NCBI GenBank assembly: GCA_027924585.1
Contig: BSBM01000092.1
Location: 12,027,501 to 12,091,500 of the forward strand
Direction of reading: 5' to 3'
DNA from: Larix kaempferi
Taxonomy: Eukaryota > Streptophyta > Pinopsida > Pinales > Pinaceae
DNA: 64,000 nucleotides
Shown here: positions 45,391 through 57,890 of the stretch, one piece after another
How positions within the stretch are numbered: the first letter of the stretch is position 1
Layout: each line of letters begins with the position of its first letter
Made by a program: the position numbers and the translations under genes
The notes under the pieces: model-generated
The model's input: the letters and a program-made list of their open reading frames with translations, nothing else
Database searches by the model: none
What the model was told of the DNA's origin: nothing

Positions 45391-46590
45391 TAATGAGTCA
45401 TTCTCCAAGTCAATCTTATGTGTCAAGATTGAGCCTCGTGTGTCGCGGTAGTGCCTTATAGAAGCCTGAGTTGGACTCAGCAAATTTGGAGAAGAATCTT
45501 GAGTTGGACTCAAGAATGAATAAGCCTCATGTGTTGAGGTAAGTGCTTTGTATGTCAAAGTGATGATATTGTACAATCTTGCTAGTCAAGGCTAAGGTCT
45601 TGTGTGTCAAGACAGATCCTCATTTGTTGAGGTGGTGCCTCATGTGTTGAGGTGATGCTTTGCATGCCGAAGCATAAATGGTGTGTGATGTACTACTAAC
45701 CATGGTTGAGCTATTAAGTCTCCTCTAGAGACTGGCCACCTGTAGAGTGAATTACTTTAGCATATGACCACTTAGAATGATAGTAGAATAAGATAATCAC
45801 ATCATTAGGAAGATTTCCTTAGTATATTTGATATGATAATTAATTAATCCGACACATGTGGACCATGCAGATAAGACAATAGATAAAGATAATATGTGAT
45901 AAGATATGAGAGAATTTGATTTGCACACTTCAATGATGATAAAGACTTAAATGCAATAAGAGAGAATTCGAATTGTTAAACTTCAATGATATTAACAAAG
46001 AAGACTTCAGTCAATTAAAGGAGAGCTCAAATTGTTCACTTCAGTGATGTTAACAAGAAAGACTTCATTTAAAAGAGTTAACTAAATGTTTGCATGACGA
46101 CACTTGAGTTGCAACACTTGCATGATGACACTTAAGTTAGCCACCTAACTAAGTGGTCTAGCATCCAGTTAAAGGGAGAGATCATCTTGAAGTCAATACT
46201 CAGAGTTAGAGTTCTTGCATGCAATGTATGGTGCACTTTTCCATGCATGATTGATGCCTCCAATGTTGGAGCGAATTCTTTTGAAGGCAATTTGTGCATG
46301 TGACCAATATTAGCGAAGTTGTTGAGTGGATAATTATTATTCTGAGTTTCTCTTCTTTGTCTATCTCTCCTGCTCTGAAAATTGCACTGGGGGTACTTGA
46401 TGTAAAAGACAATTCTCTGGTATTTATCAATATACTAAGGAAGATTTTGCTGGGGTTTTCTCCCTCAAGTCATAGAAGGTTTCCCCCGGGTAAATTTATG
46501 TGTCGTATGTGAATGCTTATGTTTATGATTGTTCATTGATGTCAAGTACTATTGTAATTTTGAATTAAAGATAAAAAATTAACAATATGT
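45391..46590 (+). mobile_element. Copia-type LTR inserted in the Copia relic
   Basis: It sits between the start and the continuation of the integrase domain. Its last ~150 bp match Copia R-U5 text (TTTTGCTGGGGTTTTCTCCC, GTAAATTTATGTGTCG) as in the LTR at 15755. The 5' part has repeated GTGTGTCAAG / CATGTGTTGAGGT boxes (45420-45660). Exact ends are uncertain by tens of bases. A possible 5-bp repeat ACAAC/ACAAT lies near 45386 and 46580. Probably a solo LTR. Confidence 0.55.
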
Positions 46591-47137
46591 GGACCTAATA
46601 AAGATTGTATCATTTTTTGGTGTTTGCCATTTTTTGTTATTTGTAGATGACTTTTGAAGAAAAAAGTGGATGCATTTCCTAAGTAAAAAATCATTTGCCT
46701 TTTCCAAGTTCCAAGAATGTAATGCTATGGTAGGGAAACAGTTAGGAAAGAGCATCAGATTTTTTAGGACTTATAATAGTGGTGAGTTTTGTTCTCATGA
46801 TTACAATAACTTTGGTAGTCAAGAAGGCATATAGAGACAATAGTCCACACTTGATACTCCACAACAAAATGGAGTTGTAGAGAGAAGGAATCACACTAAC
46901 ATGGAGATGGTTAGGTGCATGTTAGAGAACAAGTGCATTCCTCATAGTGGGCAAAGGTAGTTCATATTGTTGTATATTTGCTAAATAGATCTCCTACAAA
47001 GTTTGTTCCCACTATGATTCTAGAGGAGGGATGGTCTAGAAATAAGCCTTAGGTAAACCATCTCAAGGTTTTTGGTTTAGTGGTTTATGTGTGGATTTTT
47101 AATGAGAAACATAGGAAGTTAGATTCCAAATGCAGGG
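46591..47137 (+). pseudogene. decayed Copia polyprotein: integrase core
   Basis: Continues from 45390: FLLFVDDF-like (CHFLLF... in two frames), then SIRFFRTYNSGEFCSHDY, TPQQNGVVERRNHT (the integrase DE region), and FGLVVYVWIFNEKHRKLDSK. Stops and frame changes are frequent. It ends where a reverse Copia LTR begins. Confidence 0.8.
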
Positions 47138-47530
47138 TATAGTGACGATCCGTAAACTACCATGGATATTCCACTAGAACAATTCGTCACAACAAATCTT
47201 GCCATTAATTCTTTTAGTTAGCTTATTTTTAGAACTGTAAGAGAAATGATAGGATAAAAAATAAACAATCCACACACACTCGACACAAAATTTATCATAG
47301 GAAAACCCTATAGAGAAAAACCCAACTGGAATGAGGACTATGCCTTGCACTTTTATGTAGAATGCAAATACAAAAGGAAACTGATACTCACGATGGATTT
47401 ACCTTGGACACTATGGCCCGAGTGGTTGTTACATAATCTATTATTCCCTCTATTATGCTTCACAACTACCCCTTACTGTTGCTCATCTATGGAACAATAC
47501 AATAAAAATGACATGAAAATGACAACTTGA
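47138..47530 (-). mobile_element. reverse Copia LTR remnant
   Basis: On the minus strand, 47330-47260 reads GTTGGGTTTTTCTCTATAGG then GATAAATTTTGTGTCG, the same Copia R-U5 signature in reverse. The extent is uncertain. The left border is where the integrase frame ends. Confidence 0.5.
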
Positions 47531-48052
47531 TATTTAACATAGCTCGATAGTCGTTTAGGGTTACATTTAGGGTTTGTACATGCCTCGATTTCCATTTAGG
47601 GTTAGGGTTTTGTACCTTCTAGAATGTTCTTGAAAGTCAACACATGACTAGCTCCACATGTGCGAGAAATGAGAGTTGATGTGGAATCCACTTGGAACTA
47701 TGGTGGTCAATTGTAAGGTTCAATTTGCAGGAGGCATAACTTCTTCATACATACTTTAATTGAGGCGATCTTTGGACTGTTGGAAAGGTCTCCGAGTGTA
47801 GAATCATGTAATGGCCCATGGTGCTAGTGATGGGTTGTTTTACCCCCAAAATGCCATTTAGACCCTCAAATAGGCCTCAGAAGGTTCTAGACCCCAAATC
47901 TACAAAATGGGACGTGGCCATAAAATGGGACGTACAAGCTAATTCATCCAATCTTCTGACCCCGAAAGCTCCAAATAGGTGAAAAATTATATATTGCTCC
48001 TTTTCAGATCACACCTCCCCATTTTGGGAGGCTTTTGGTCCCCCAAAATACT
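47531..48052 (-). other. probable 3' region of the Gypsy fragment
   Basis: Non-coding on both strands. It lies downstream of the minus-strand Gypsy polyprotein end and has LTR-like text (GTTGGAAAGGTCTCCGAG, AAATGGGACGT twice). No borders can be fixed. Confidence 0.35.
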
Positions 48053-48410
48053 TTATTGAATGAGGTGAGGAATTTGTCCTTTCAACCCCACATGCCAAAG
48101 TTCATACTGTCCCCTCCTGGTAGTTTTGGACTTCTTCTGCAACACTGCGTCTTTTGCTAACTCTACGTAAGACTCTAGTGCCAATTCCTCTATAGAATTT
48201 AAGACTTGCTCAAGTTCCTCATCCAACATGGAATGTTCATAGAGTTTCAGCTTTTCCATGTTCACTACGGTGTAAATGCGCATGTATGGGGGTAGACTGA
48301 GTTTGTAAGTATTATCTACCACATTCTCCAATACCTCAAAATGAGCATACCTCGGAGCTTTGATCTTCTTACCAAGACCTTGTAGTCATTCATTGTTCAG
48401 GTGTAACCAT
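48053..48410 (-). pseudogene. Ty3/Gypsy polyprotein C-terminus
   Basis: The minus strand reads QGLGKKIKAPRYAHFEVLE, then YKLSLPPYMRIYTVVNMEK and QKKSKTTRRGQYELWHVGLK. This is the post-integrase region of plant Gypsy polyproteins, where integrase is followed by the G-KL-P-RYGPF-V and LDLPPYM-IHPVFNV-like motifs. One stop interrupts the upstream part near 48385. The rest of pol is missing. Confidence 0.8.
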
Positions 48411-50654
48411 TGATCTAAAAATGAAGGTTAGGAAACTACTTCAGTTTATTAGGCAACTTCGGATACCTTATTTAATCTCAAATTCCCATCAATAACATGA
48501 AAATTTGGCAACATATATATCCAATTGAAATGAACAATTCAACTCATAAGAAGATATGCAAACTAGAATTGTGACAATCAAACGATAACCGAGTTCGCTA
48601 GGCCTCCTGACTACGTCTCTGGGTTCGACCAAGTTTTGAACCGTTCTTATTAATCCTCCTTCATGCAATTTACATGGACAGAATCATGTGGCTCTCTCTC
48701 CCATCTTGGGTAGCCTTCTCCTAAGGCTCTCACATGAATTTACATAAGCACGACCTCCTTACTTAACTTCTTCATTGCAAAAGAAAGACTACAAAGAATG
48801 CTCTTCAACCAAGCTTACTTACTTTTCCATGTGAGAGGCTTTTGTAGCTTTCTCATGGATGATTAGTCATCACCCATGTTAAGGAGCAAATATCTCCCAT
48901 GACCCCCTAAAGTAGGATCAGGAGACACCTTAAGAGGGTATGTGGAGGAAAGGTCTCCTCTTTCTCCATGAAGATCTCAACACCCCTTAGGACTAGGAAA
49001 CCAACTCATGAGGTGGATTCTCTCACATTTTTAATTTCCTTTTTACAAATTAAATGAGAACTAATGTGAGCATCAACATCAAATTCTCTTTTACATAGTT
49101 TGTTCATGAAAACACTTTATGGACTTTTTTTGTTGTTGAAGAAAACCTCTTTTCTGTCGTAACTTCAACCTGGAATTTCTCCCACATGCGAAGTCGATTT
49201 GACCCCGTTCAAGTTGTGTTGGAAAGCTCTCTGTGAGCTCTTCGTCGACCTACCACCTGTGATGAAAATGGAGACCTTCTTCATTCTTTGACTGAGACAA
49301 TCCTCCTAAATCAAATATCCCCACTGAAAGCACTTTTTGGACCTCCAAAAAGTTTTGATTTAGCTATAGAAGGATCTTTGTCTTCATCTCCTTCAAAGCT
49401 TTGTCCATAGTTGTCTTTTGGTTTTCTTGGACTGTTTTACTTGCATTTATGGCCAATTTTAGGGTGTCGGGTAAAGCCGATCATGCACCCAAAAATTGTA
49501 ACTACAATAATTTCGAAGGCTTTGAGACAAACAATGATTATAAAACCATTACAAATGAAGCCAACAAGGCTTAGGGAAAATAATTTTCTCTCACTAAAAA
49601 AGAATGCCCTTATTGGTTTTCGAGCCATGATAATTGGCTTATTACAAACATCAACCTCAAGACCAAATGCCCCCAAATATGCTTAAGTGGTAAAAACTCG
49701 ATGGTTTTTTTTTTTAAATCCCACTTATAAAAGGTGAAATGCATTTCCTTACTTTATGCATATGACAAAACAATAAGGTAGGTGCATTAATTCAAGATAT
49801 TAAAATGATTACCCAAAGTTGTAAAATAAACTTTACCCAAAGCTTTTGGTGCCATGTGTTTTGTCTCTTGGCTCGATGGCTTCCATACGTTCTGCACTCA
49901 ATACCAAAAGTCTGTGCTTGCCCTGTATATTGGATATTGGAGTCTTGTTCTTAGGCGCAATACCAACAATCCGTACTCGAACCCATTCAATGGAAATGCT
50001 TTTGGTTCTGTGGAAAACTTCGCACAAACCCTCGGCCTTGGATCTGTGAGGAAGACAATGGAACTTGTGCACATTCACAAATCCAACTCAGACGCATCGA
50101 TGAAAGCACTGAATTTATAGGAATTTGGTCTCTAGTTTGAGACCAAACTCGGCCCACTGTATTGACCTCGGTGCTATGGCGGAATCAACCTTCACTCTTG
50201 CAATACAACATCGGTGATTTCGAACTTTCAATTTTTTTTTTAAAATCATGAATGACATATTGCACTAGTTGTTGGATTCTTAGTGAACGTCGAGGACTGC
50301 TATAAAACCAAGAACACAATCCCCACTGTCGATGAGGAGAGTTTAAGGTCCACGAAGTGGGATTCCAACAAGAATTTTGCACACGCAGATTCTGTCTATA
50401 GCTGCAATTTGACCTTTATTTTACCGAGTAACAGGAGATTCGACCATGGCTCCTATGCTTCCTTCAACGGAATCCAACAAAAATCACTTCACACGATTGT
50501 TGTATCTCTTCATGCAAAGTATGGAAATCTAACAAAGATCCAGCGAGTTCAGATGCAACATAAATGTTGTGGTGCAATATCCATTCTTCGACACTGATCA
50601 CTTTTTGGATGTCTTTAGAGTTGGTCACGTAGCAGTGCTTCTTGTTCTGGTTAT
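48411..50654. other. unassigned region
   Basis: No supported gene. 49130-49330 has LTR-like wording (GTTGGAAAGCTCTCTGTGAG, comparable to 47790-47810), which may be a related LTR. Frames at 49411-49686, 49854-50120 and 50283-50597 have no domain I can name. The 49854 frame has a glycine/asparagine-rich NPYSNPFNGNAFGSVENF stretch that could be from a real protein. Confidence 0.3.
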
Positions 50655-50762
50655 CAATAGATCTAGCCAATCTACCTCACGGTGCAACAGATCTGGCTAA
50701 CCTCACGGTGCAACACATCTAGCTAATATACCTCACAGTGCAACAAATCTGGCTAAGCTTTG
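50655..50762 (+). repeat. short tandem repeat, ~33 bp, three copies
   Basis: CCTCACGGTGCAACAGATCT, CCTCACGGTGCAACACATCT and CCTCACAGTGCAACAAATCT recur with CTAGCTAAT/CTGGCTAA spacers. Confidence 0.7.
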
Positions 50763-51140
50763 TATGAATCACTTGCAAAACACCATTGTAATTACCAGCC
50801 ACGCCGTCGTCTTCCACGCAGAAATGAATATGATGATCTCTTCCCATCGTTCAACCTTTACGGTTTTGACCGAGGATTGCCAACATTGTAATACAAGTAT
50901 CCATTTTAACAACCCCACGTTAGGCTGAGATTTGAACAAATGTCATCCTATGTGAACCACACATCATCTATAGAATCTGCCATGCGAAGTTATCTCATTT
51001 TATTTTGAACTTAATTGTGATGAATTGTAACTTTGTCACTACAGTTGCGAATCTTCCCTTTCAATGATCGTCGACCAGTAAAGGAACTCCAAGCTTCAAA
51101 ATTTCTGGAGATGTAGTTTAATGACAGCAGAAAACAATAC
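50763..51140. other. unassigned spacer downstream of the J-domain exon
   Basis: Nothing recognised. On the minus strand it follows the exon's splice donor, so part may be intron. Confidence 0.3.
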
Positions 51141-51333
51141 CTGGCAGCAATTTTCACCATGCTGGTGTTGGACAATCTCGAAATCCTCCTTGGGACCCGT
51201 GAGATCATATTTACGCTTCATTTCTTCATTGCTCAAGCATTGGAAGGCCTTGGAAACGGCCTCGAAGGCCTTTATGTTTAATTTGGCGCACAATCTTTCT
51301 CTATTATTGGCATCTTCGGTGCAGCCAGGAGCT
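51141..51333 (-). pseudogene. J-domain (DnaJ) exon fragment
   Basis: The minus strand reads APG, then AFEAVSKAFQCLSNEEMK and RKYDLTGPKEDFE, then QHQHG, ending in CCAG|GTATTG, a good splice donor. This is the second half of a J domain (helix III and IV) of the DNAJB12/B14-like type, in which KAFEAVSKAFQCLS and RKKYDLxG are typical. The HPD loop and helix II should lie upstream but are not readable: the APG text is followed by an unusual insertion. No start codon fits. J-domain proteins stimulate Hsp70; here only a fragment remains. Confidence 0.6.
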
Positions 51334-52536
51334 TGTCTATGGAAAAATTAGGGTGCAGGCGACGGCTTTTGACAGAAATTTGCGGGCTTTGTTGCTACTC
51401 ATGAATACTCAAGTCGCCAGATACAGAGGTCGCTTTTTCGATTCCGTTCAACTGCACAGGATCTCACCCTCTGCCATCCGCAAACAACGTTCTCTCATCT
51501 TGACGATGGCTCCTCTTCTTAGCGCTTCTTTGCCAACAAATAGTGGGAAAACCACACAACGGTAAGCCCGATCAGAATCTACATAGAATTATGGATTCAT
51601 GGTGGCCTTCTTCTGTGGCTACAACAGGTTCATGGTGGCTTCAATAGCTTCACTCAATTCACAAGAGCATAAAGAACTCTTGATTCGCCATACATTTAGT
51701 TTTGAATAGATCCACAGCTGCGCCCAGTATTGGCGGCAACTTCTTTTCCTTCTTGTAATTTTTCGGCAGATCAGATAAAAATCGGTTTCCTTCAAGAAAA
51801 TTATAGCAATGAAATCAATCTCATGATGATATCAAACCCTTTCAAGCATGTGGTATTATGCCAAGGCCGAATTTTCGACAAATTTTTGAGCTGGCAATCA
51901 TATATTTCTCAGGTCTTTGCTTCCTCACAGGTCTCTCCACAAGATCGACTACCATCTGCCAATGACCTAAAACAACATAATTTTCAAGCTCCTTGGGTAA
52001 ACAATTTTCTCAGTCGGGCATTCTCGTGGCCTTTCAAATTTGACTTGAGAAATTGCAGTTTTGACACAGCAATGATAACAGGCACGTTCCAACCACGCTA
52101 GTCTCTTTCTTGTGATCAAAATGATGCCATAGATTTTACCAAAAGATGTACATTGTAAGCAGTTTGCATGATTAGATCTCCAGCGTACTGTTCCTCTAAT
52201 TATTGGAATCTCATCACATGCGAATTTTTTTTTAATGCTTTCACCTACTGAAAATAACATGTTGTGCATAACAATTAAAATTCAATCTTGCAAAAATGAT
52301 ATCCACTGCTTACCCAACCATCCTAATGAATGCTCCTTGAGGGTTTGCTTACTTTCGACAGCAGCTTCTTTGAATGTCGAAGCTTCATCATGAACTGATG
52401 TTGGAACTATTGGTGCTTTCTCTTGTTTTGACTGATCACGCACAATTATTCTCCATGATCCTTTTTCTTTACACGAAGAGAAGGATCTTCTCTTTGTGGC
52501 TTACTTCAAATTGCGCCAGCTCTTTTACCATAAGTT
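51334..52536. other. unassigned region
   Basis: Frames at 51353-51565 (+) and 51730-52101 (+) have no recognisable domain. No repeat or RNA gene seen. Confidence 0.3.
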
Positions 52537-52586
52537 TTGAATTTCCAACACTCTGTAATGTAATGACCCTTCCTTCCATAGAAAGT
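52537..52586 (-). pseudogene. degenerate retroelement zinc knuckle
   Basis: The minus strand reads FYGRKGHYITECWKF, matching the second half of a CX2CX4HX4C gag knuckle (CG-KGHY-TECWK). The first two cysteines are lost. It probably marks a decayed Copia or Gypsy gag; flanking frames are full of stops. Confidence 0.4.
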
Positions 52587-53676
52587 ATAAAAGATTACAT
52601 TTTTTATGCTATTAAAACTGTCATCTGAGGCATACCTTGGATTCTTTTTAGTTGATCAGCTGCTTGATGAACTGCTTGATGTTTCTGAGCCACTCTTGCA
52701 TACATCTTGGGTTAGTGCAAGCTAATGAGGGTCACTTTTGGCGCGTTAGATGCAATAGAAAACTGAAAAAGCAGGCATCCCTCAACTTACTTGGATTTTT
52801 TGAGCTACTTATGCAAAATATCTTGCATTGAGTAAAAAAGATGAAATGTAGGAAATTGAATCACGTTTCCGAATATATAACTTTTATGTATTGAAAATTT
52901 GCATAGCTATGTCAAGTTTCATTTTTCCTAACATACACTTTTTATTTTTTAGGCAAATGATAAGGTATATGTGTTTGTGGGTGGAGCCTTTGAGGGTCTA
53001 AATGATGGAATCAAGCTACAAAAATCAGCATGCATGTAGAGAACACATAGCACTTATGCGCCATTATTTTTTGAAAATTAAATTAGTAATTTTATAATTT
53101 TTTTATAATTGTCTAAGTGATCAAACCTCAAAAATGGTACCTCTTTTGTGGGTAGAGCCTTTGAAGGTCTTAATGCAAAAATCTTGAAATGGGTTTTTCA
53201 TAGAACGTGGAGGTTAGTGTCCTCTTATGCACCATACAATTTTTTTTTTGAAATGATCGAGAATTGAAAAAGTTATGGAAGAAACACTAACAGTGTGTTT
53301 CACGAGTTAAGGAGGTAGGACATAAAAGAAATTGAAAGAAAATAGGAAAAATTAATATTTCAAAATAAAAGTTACATATTTGGAATCTGCAGAAAAAATG
53401 CTATTTGTGTCTAAGATTTCGTAAAAAATGACTATGTGTAGCATATTGTAACGAGTGGCTAAGCACAGGCTTCTCCAGAAACTGGAAGAAATACCCAATT
53501 AGCTTTGGTTTTTCATTAACATAGCATAGGTTTGGAATTACCGAAGCAAACTCCAAAGCATACAAATAAGATTATTGTTGACATGCGAGCAAGTGACTCG
53601 GCTTGGTTTAGGCTCTACAAAAAACGAGCCCGTTTTGTTTAAATTCAAAAATATTGTCGCGCTTTTAGATGTACAT
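52587..53676. other. AT-rich region with two diverged ~180-bp copies
   Basis: TTTGTGGGTGGAGCCTTTGAGGGTCT at about 52973 is echoed by TTTGTGGGTAGAGCCTTTGAAGGTCT at about 53143, each followed by a variant of CTTATGC(G/A)CCAT and a T-rich run. No gene is supported. Confidence 0.5.
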
Positions 53677-53780
53677 AACGTGCTTGCGTTATATAACTAC
53701 ATAACGCGCACGTATTATATAACTACAGAACGCGTACGCATTATATAGTTCCAAAACGCTCTCGCGTTATGTAAATCATA
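53677..53780 (+). repeat. 26-bp phased CpG-rich repeat, four units
   Basis: AACG(C/T)G--CGNNTTATATA-type units start at 53677, 53703, 53729 and 53755, exactly 26 bp apart, with spacer AACTACA or AGTTCCA. Three more units of the same length and core lie at 58040-58117 in front of the transposase-like gene. Confidence 0.85.
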
Positions 53781-53899
53781 AAATACATGTTTAATACTTG
53801 AGAAAGAGGGGGTGTGGAAGACTCAAGGGAATTTTTGTTTAATATTTGAGAAGGGCTGGGGAAGGGTCAAGGGAATCTATGGTTAATATTTAATAGGGG

Positions 53900-54277
53900 T
53901 GGGAAAGGGTCAAGGGCTTAGAAGGATGTTTGAAGCTTGAGTGGGGAGAGATGAAGGGAATGAGAACATGATGGGATACAGGGGGTGAAGGGAAGTGGAG
54001 CTTGAGAGCACTATTAGGAGTAGAATAGGTTCTGAAGAGGTATAGGGTTATAAGTTGAAAGTGAGACTTGAGTGACAAGGGGGAATGGATGGAGGCAAGG
54101 GGGTGGTAAGAGAAAAATAAAGAATACAAGGGGGGAAGAGACATAGAGCGAGGGAGGGAGAGAGACAATGGGGAGGAATGGATTTAGAGGGAGTGAGAGA
54201 TAGATGGGGATAGAACGAAATAAAGAGATAGGAAGGGAGGGACAGAAAGTGTTGGTGGGAGACATGCAGGGAGTGGT

Positions 54278-54322
<45 letters not shown>

Positions 54323-54549
54323 GGGGAAGGGACATAAAGTGTGTGAGAGAGAGGGAGTGATGGAGAGATTGGGATAGGTTGAGGGAAAGATAACATGAGG
54401 GAGGGATAGAAGGTTAGAGAGAGACAGGCGATGAGAGAGGGAGGGAGAGAAGGTAGGGTGAGGGATGGAGGGAGAAAGGTGGAGATAGATATGGATGGAG
54501 GGGGGATGGGTTTGAGAATGGAAAGGGACATAATGTGTGTGTGTGTGTG

Positions 54550-54593
<44 letters not shown>

Positions 54594-54890
54594 TTGGGGA
54601 GAGAGAGACTAGAGGGAGTTGTGAGCGACAAAGAAAGTGGGAGGTTGTGTGTGTGTGTGTGTGATAGGGAAGGAGGAATCAGTGGGGTGGCAGGGACGAA
54701 GATGGTGTAAGGGAGAGAAAGCGACATAGAGGGAGGGAGGTAAAGAAAGTGAGGGACATAACCAGGGACAGATCTAGAGAAAGAGATAGGGAGGGAGGGA
54801 TACAAGGTGAGATAGAGAGGGTAGGGGGGAGGGATAAAGGCACATAAGGTTTGTGATTAAGGGCGAACGAAGGGAGAGAGTTTTATAGGG
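53900..54890 (+). repeat. purine-rich low-complexity block with GA and TG microsatellites
   Basis: About 1 kb almost free of pyrimidine runs on the + strand (GGGAGAGAGA, GGAGGGA), with (GA)n near 54286-54320 and 54554-54590 and (TG)n near 54535 and 54647. Long frames across it are a by-product of composition. Its last part resembles 57640-57890. Confidence 0.85.
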
Positions 54891-54931
54891 ACTTGGATAT
54901 TGGTGAATATATACATAAGGTGGATACCCTC

Positions 54932-55201
54932 CTCGTCATCATCTTCATCACCATCACCATCTTCATCATCATCACCATCATCATCATCATCAACATATTC
55001 ATCATCATTGTCATCTCTAGGTTCCTCATCAACATCTCCATCATCATCATCTTCTTCATCCTTATCATCTTCATCATCCTTATCATCTTCATCATCATCT
55101 TCATCACCATCACCATCATCATGAACATCTTCATCACCATAAACATCTTCATCATCATTGTCATCTCCCCTTTCCTCATCAACATCTCCATCATCATCAT
55201 T

Positions 55202-55232
<31 letters not shown>

Positions 55233-55285
55233 CCGGCACCATCATCATCAACATCTTAATCATCATCACCATCATCATCATCATC

Positions 55286-55317
<32 letters not shown>

Positions 55318-56250
55318 CAACATCTTCATCATAATTTTCATCTCTAGGTTCTCCATCATCATCATATTCTTCATCATCATCATATTCATGACCATCATCG
55401 TCATCCTGATCATCTTCATCATCATCACCATCACCATCATCATCATATTCCTCATCAAATCAACATCTCCATCATCATCATCATCATCTTCTGAACATCA
55501 TCATGATCATCATCTAAACATCACCATCACCATCATCATCAATATCTTCATCATCATCACCATCACCATCATCATCAAAATCTTCATCGTCATCACCATC
55601 ACCATCACCATCATCATCTTCATCATCATTGTCATCTCTAGGTTCCCCATCAACATCAACATCTCCATCATCATCATCAACATCTTCATCATCATCACCA
55701 TCATCATCATCATCTTCCTTGAATCAGATCAACATCTCCATCATATCACCATCATCTTCATCATCATCATCATCATCATTTGAACATCACCATCACCATC
55801 ATCATCAACATCTTCATCATCATTACCATCACCATCATCATCAACATCTTTATCGTCATCACCATCATCATCATCATCATCATTGGCATTTGTAGGTTCC
55901 TCATCAAGATCTCCATCATCATCATCTTCTCCATCATCATCATCTTCATCACCATCATCATCAGCATCAACATCTTCATCATCATCACCATAATCATCAT
56001 CTTCATCGTCATTAGATCAACATCTCCATCGTCATCAGATCAACATCTCCATCATCATCTTCACCATCATCATCATCATCATCATCTTCATCGCCATCTC
56101 CATCATCATCTTCACCACCACCATCATCATCATCATCTTCATCGCCATCTCCATCATCTTCAACATCTCCATCACCATCACCATCATCATCATCTTCATG
56201 GCCATAAACATCTTCATCATCATTGTCATCTCCCCCTTCTTCATCAACAT

Positions 56251-56282
<32 letters not shown>

Positions 56283-57558
56283 CCATCTGAACATCACCAT
56301 CACCATTATCGTCAACATCTTCATCATCATCACCATCAGCATCATCATCAAAATCTTCATCGTCATCACCATCACCATCACCATCACCATCTTCATCATC
56401 ATTGTGATCTCTAGGTTCCCCGTCAACACAACATCTCCATCATCATCATCTTCTTCTTCATCATCATCTTCATCACCATCATCATCATCATCAACATCTT
56501 CATCATCATCACCATCATCATCATCATCTTCCTCATCAGATCAACATCTCCATCATGTCACCATCATCTTCATCATCATCATCATCATCCGAACATCACC
56601 ATCATCATCTTCTTCTTCATCATCATCTTCATCACCATCATCATCATCATCAACATCTCCATCATGTCAACATCATCTTCATCATCATCATCATCTTCCT
56701 CATCAGATCAGCATCTCCATCATGTCACCATCATCTTCATCATCATCATCATCATCATTATCATCATTATCATCATTATCATCATCATCCGAACATCACC
56801 ATCACCATCATCATCAATATCTTCATCATCATTACCAGCACCATCATCATCAACATCTTCATCGTCATCACCATCATCATTGGCATCTGTAGGTTCCTCA
56901 TCAACATCTCCATCATCATCATCTTCATCACCATCATCATCATCATCATTGGCATCTATAGGTTCCTCATCAACATATCCATCATCGTCATCTTCTCCAG
57001 CATCATCACCATTATCACCATCATGATCTTCTGAACATCGTCATGATCATCATCTAAACATCACCATCACCATCATCGTCAACATCTTCATCATTATCAC
57101 CATCATCATCATCATCAAAACCTTCATCGTCATCGTCATCACCATCACCATCACCATCTTCATCATCATTGTCATCTCTAGGTTCCCCATCAACACAACA
57201 TCTCCATCATCATCATCTTCTTCATCATCATCATCTTCATCACCATCATTCATCAACATCTTCATCATCATCACCATCATCATCATCATCTTCCTCATCA
57301 GATCAACATCTCCATCATGTCATCACCACCATCATCATCATCATCATCATCATCCGAACATCACCATCACCATCATCATCAACATCTTCATCATCATCAC
57401 CATCACCATCATCTTCATCAACATCATCATCTTTATCATCTTCATCTGCATCATGATCATCTTCATTGTCATCACCCTCCTCCTCATCATCATCTTTATC
57501 ATCTTCATCTGCATCATGATCATCTTCATTGTCATCACCCTCCTCCTCATCATCATCT
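54932..57558 (+). repeat. 2.6-kb imperfect CAT/ATC microsatellite with higher-order structure
   Basis: Almost entirely (CAT)n mixed with CTT, ACC and CGT variants. A marker segment CATCATTGTCATCTCTAGG or close variant, followed by TTCC-CATCAACA and ATCTCCATC, recurs about ten times (near 55004, 55158, 55625, 55880, 56216, 56397, 56875, 57168). A larger block, AACATCACCATCACC to AAAATCTTCATCGTC, recurs near 55513, 56290 and 57054, about 770 bp apart. A 66-bp unit at about 57427 is doubled exactly. The block grew by duplicating large pieces, not only by slippage. Confidence 0.9.
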
Positions 57559-57589
57559 TGTGCACTAATGCACTTAGGGATTAATGTTT

Positions 57590-57890
57590 AGAAGAGGGTC
57601 TAAAGGCCTTTATGGGGGAGGGGCTCTAGGAACAAGGTAAGACAAAGAGGGCAGGGGGAAGGGATAAAGGCGTAGAGGGTTAGTGATTAAGGGAGAAGAA
57701 GGGAGAGAGTGCTATAGGGAGGGATAATGACGAAGATAAAGAGAAGGTGGAGAGATGGAGAGTGGGGTGGTAGGGACATCGCTGGAGTAAGGGAGAGAAA
57801 GAAACATGAAATAAACATGTAGGGAGGGATGTAGGGAGAATGAGGGACATATATTTAGAAAGAGATAGGGGGTATCTAGGGATTATTGGG
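57590..57890 (+). repeat. second purine-rich block, direct copy of the first
   Basis: GGGAAGGGATAAAGGC, TGTGATTAAGGG-like (TAGTGATTAAGGG), GAAGGGAGAGAG and AGTGGGGTGGTAGGGAC recall 54670-54890 in the same orientation. So similar purine-rich DNA lies on both sides of the CAT array. Confidence 0.7.

Noticed and set aside
54014-54805. 263-codon minus-strand frame rich in Ser/Pro/Leu
   Set aside because: It is the complement of a purine-rich GA/GGGA block. The frame is a product of base composition.
54893-56892. Open frames of 296 and 370 codons (Ile/Ser/His-rich) across the CAT array
   Set aside because: Any frame of an imperfect CAT/ATC array is nearly free of stops. Overlapping frames on both strands are equally long and have no domain.
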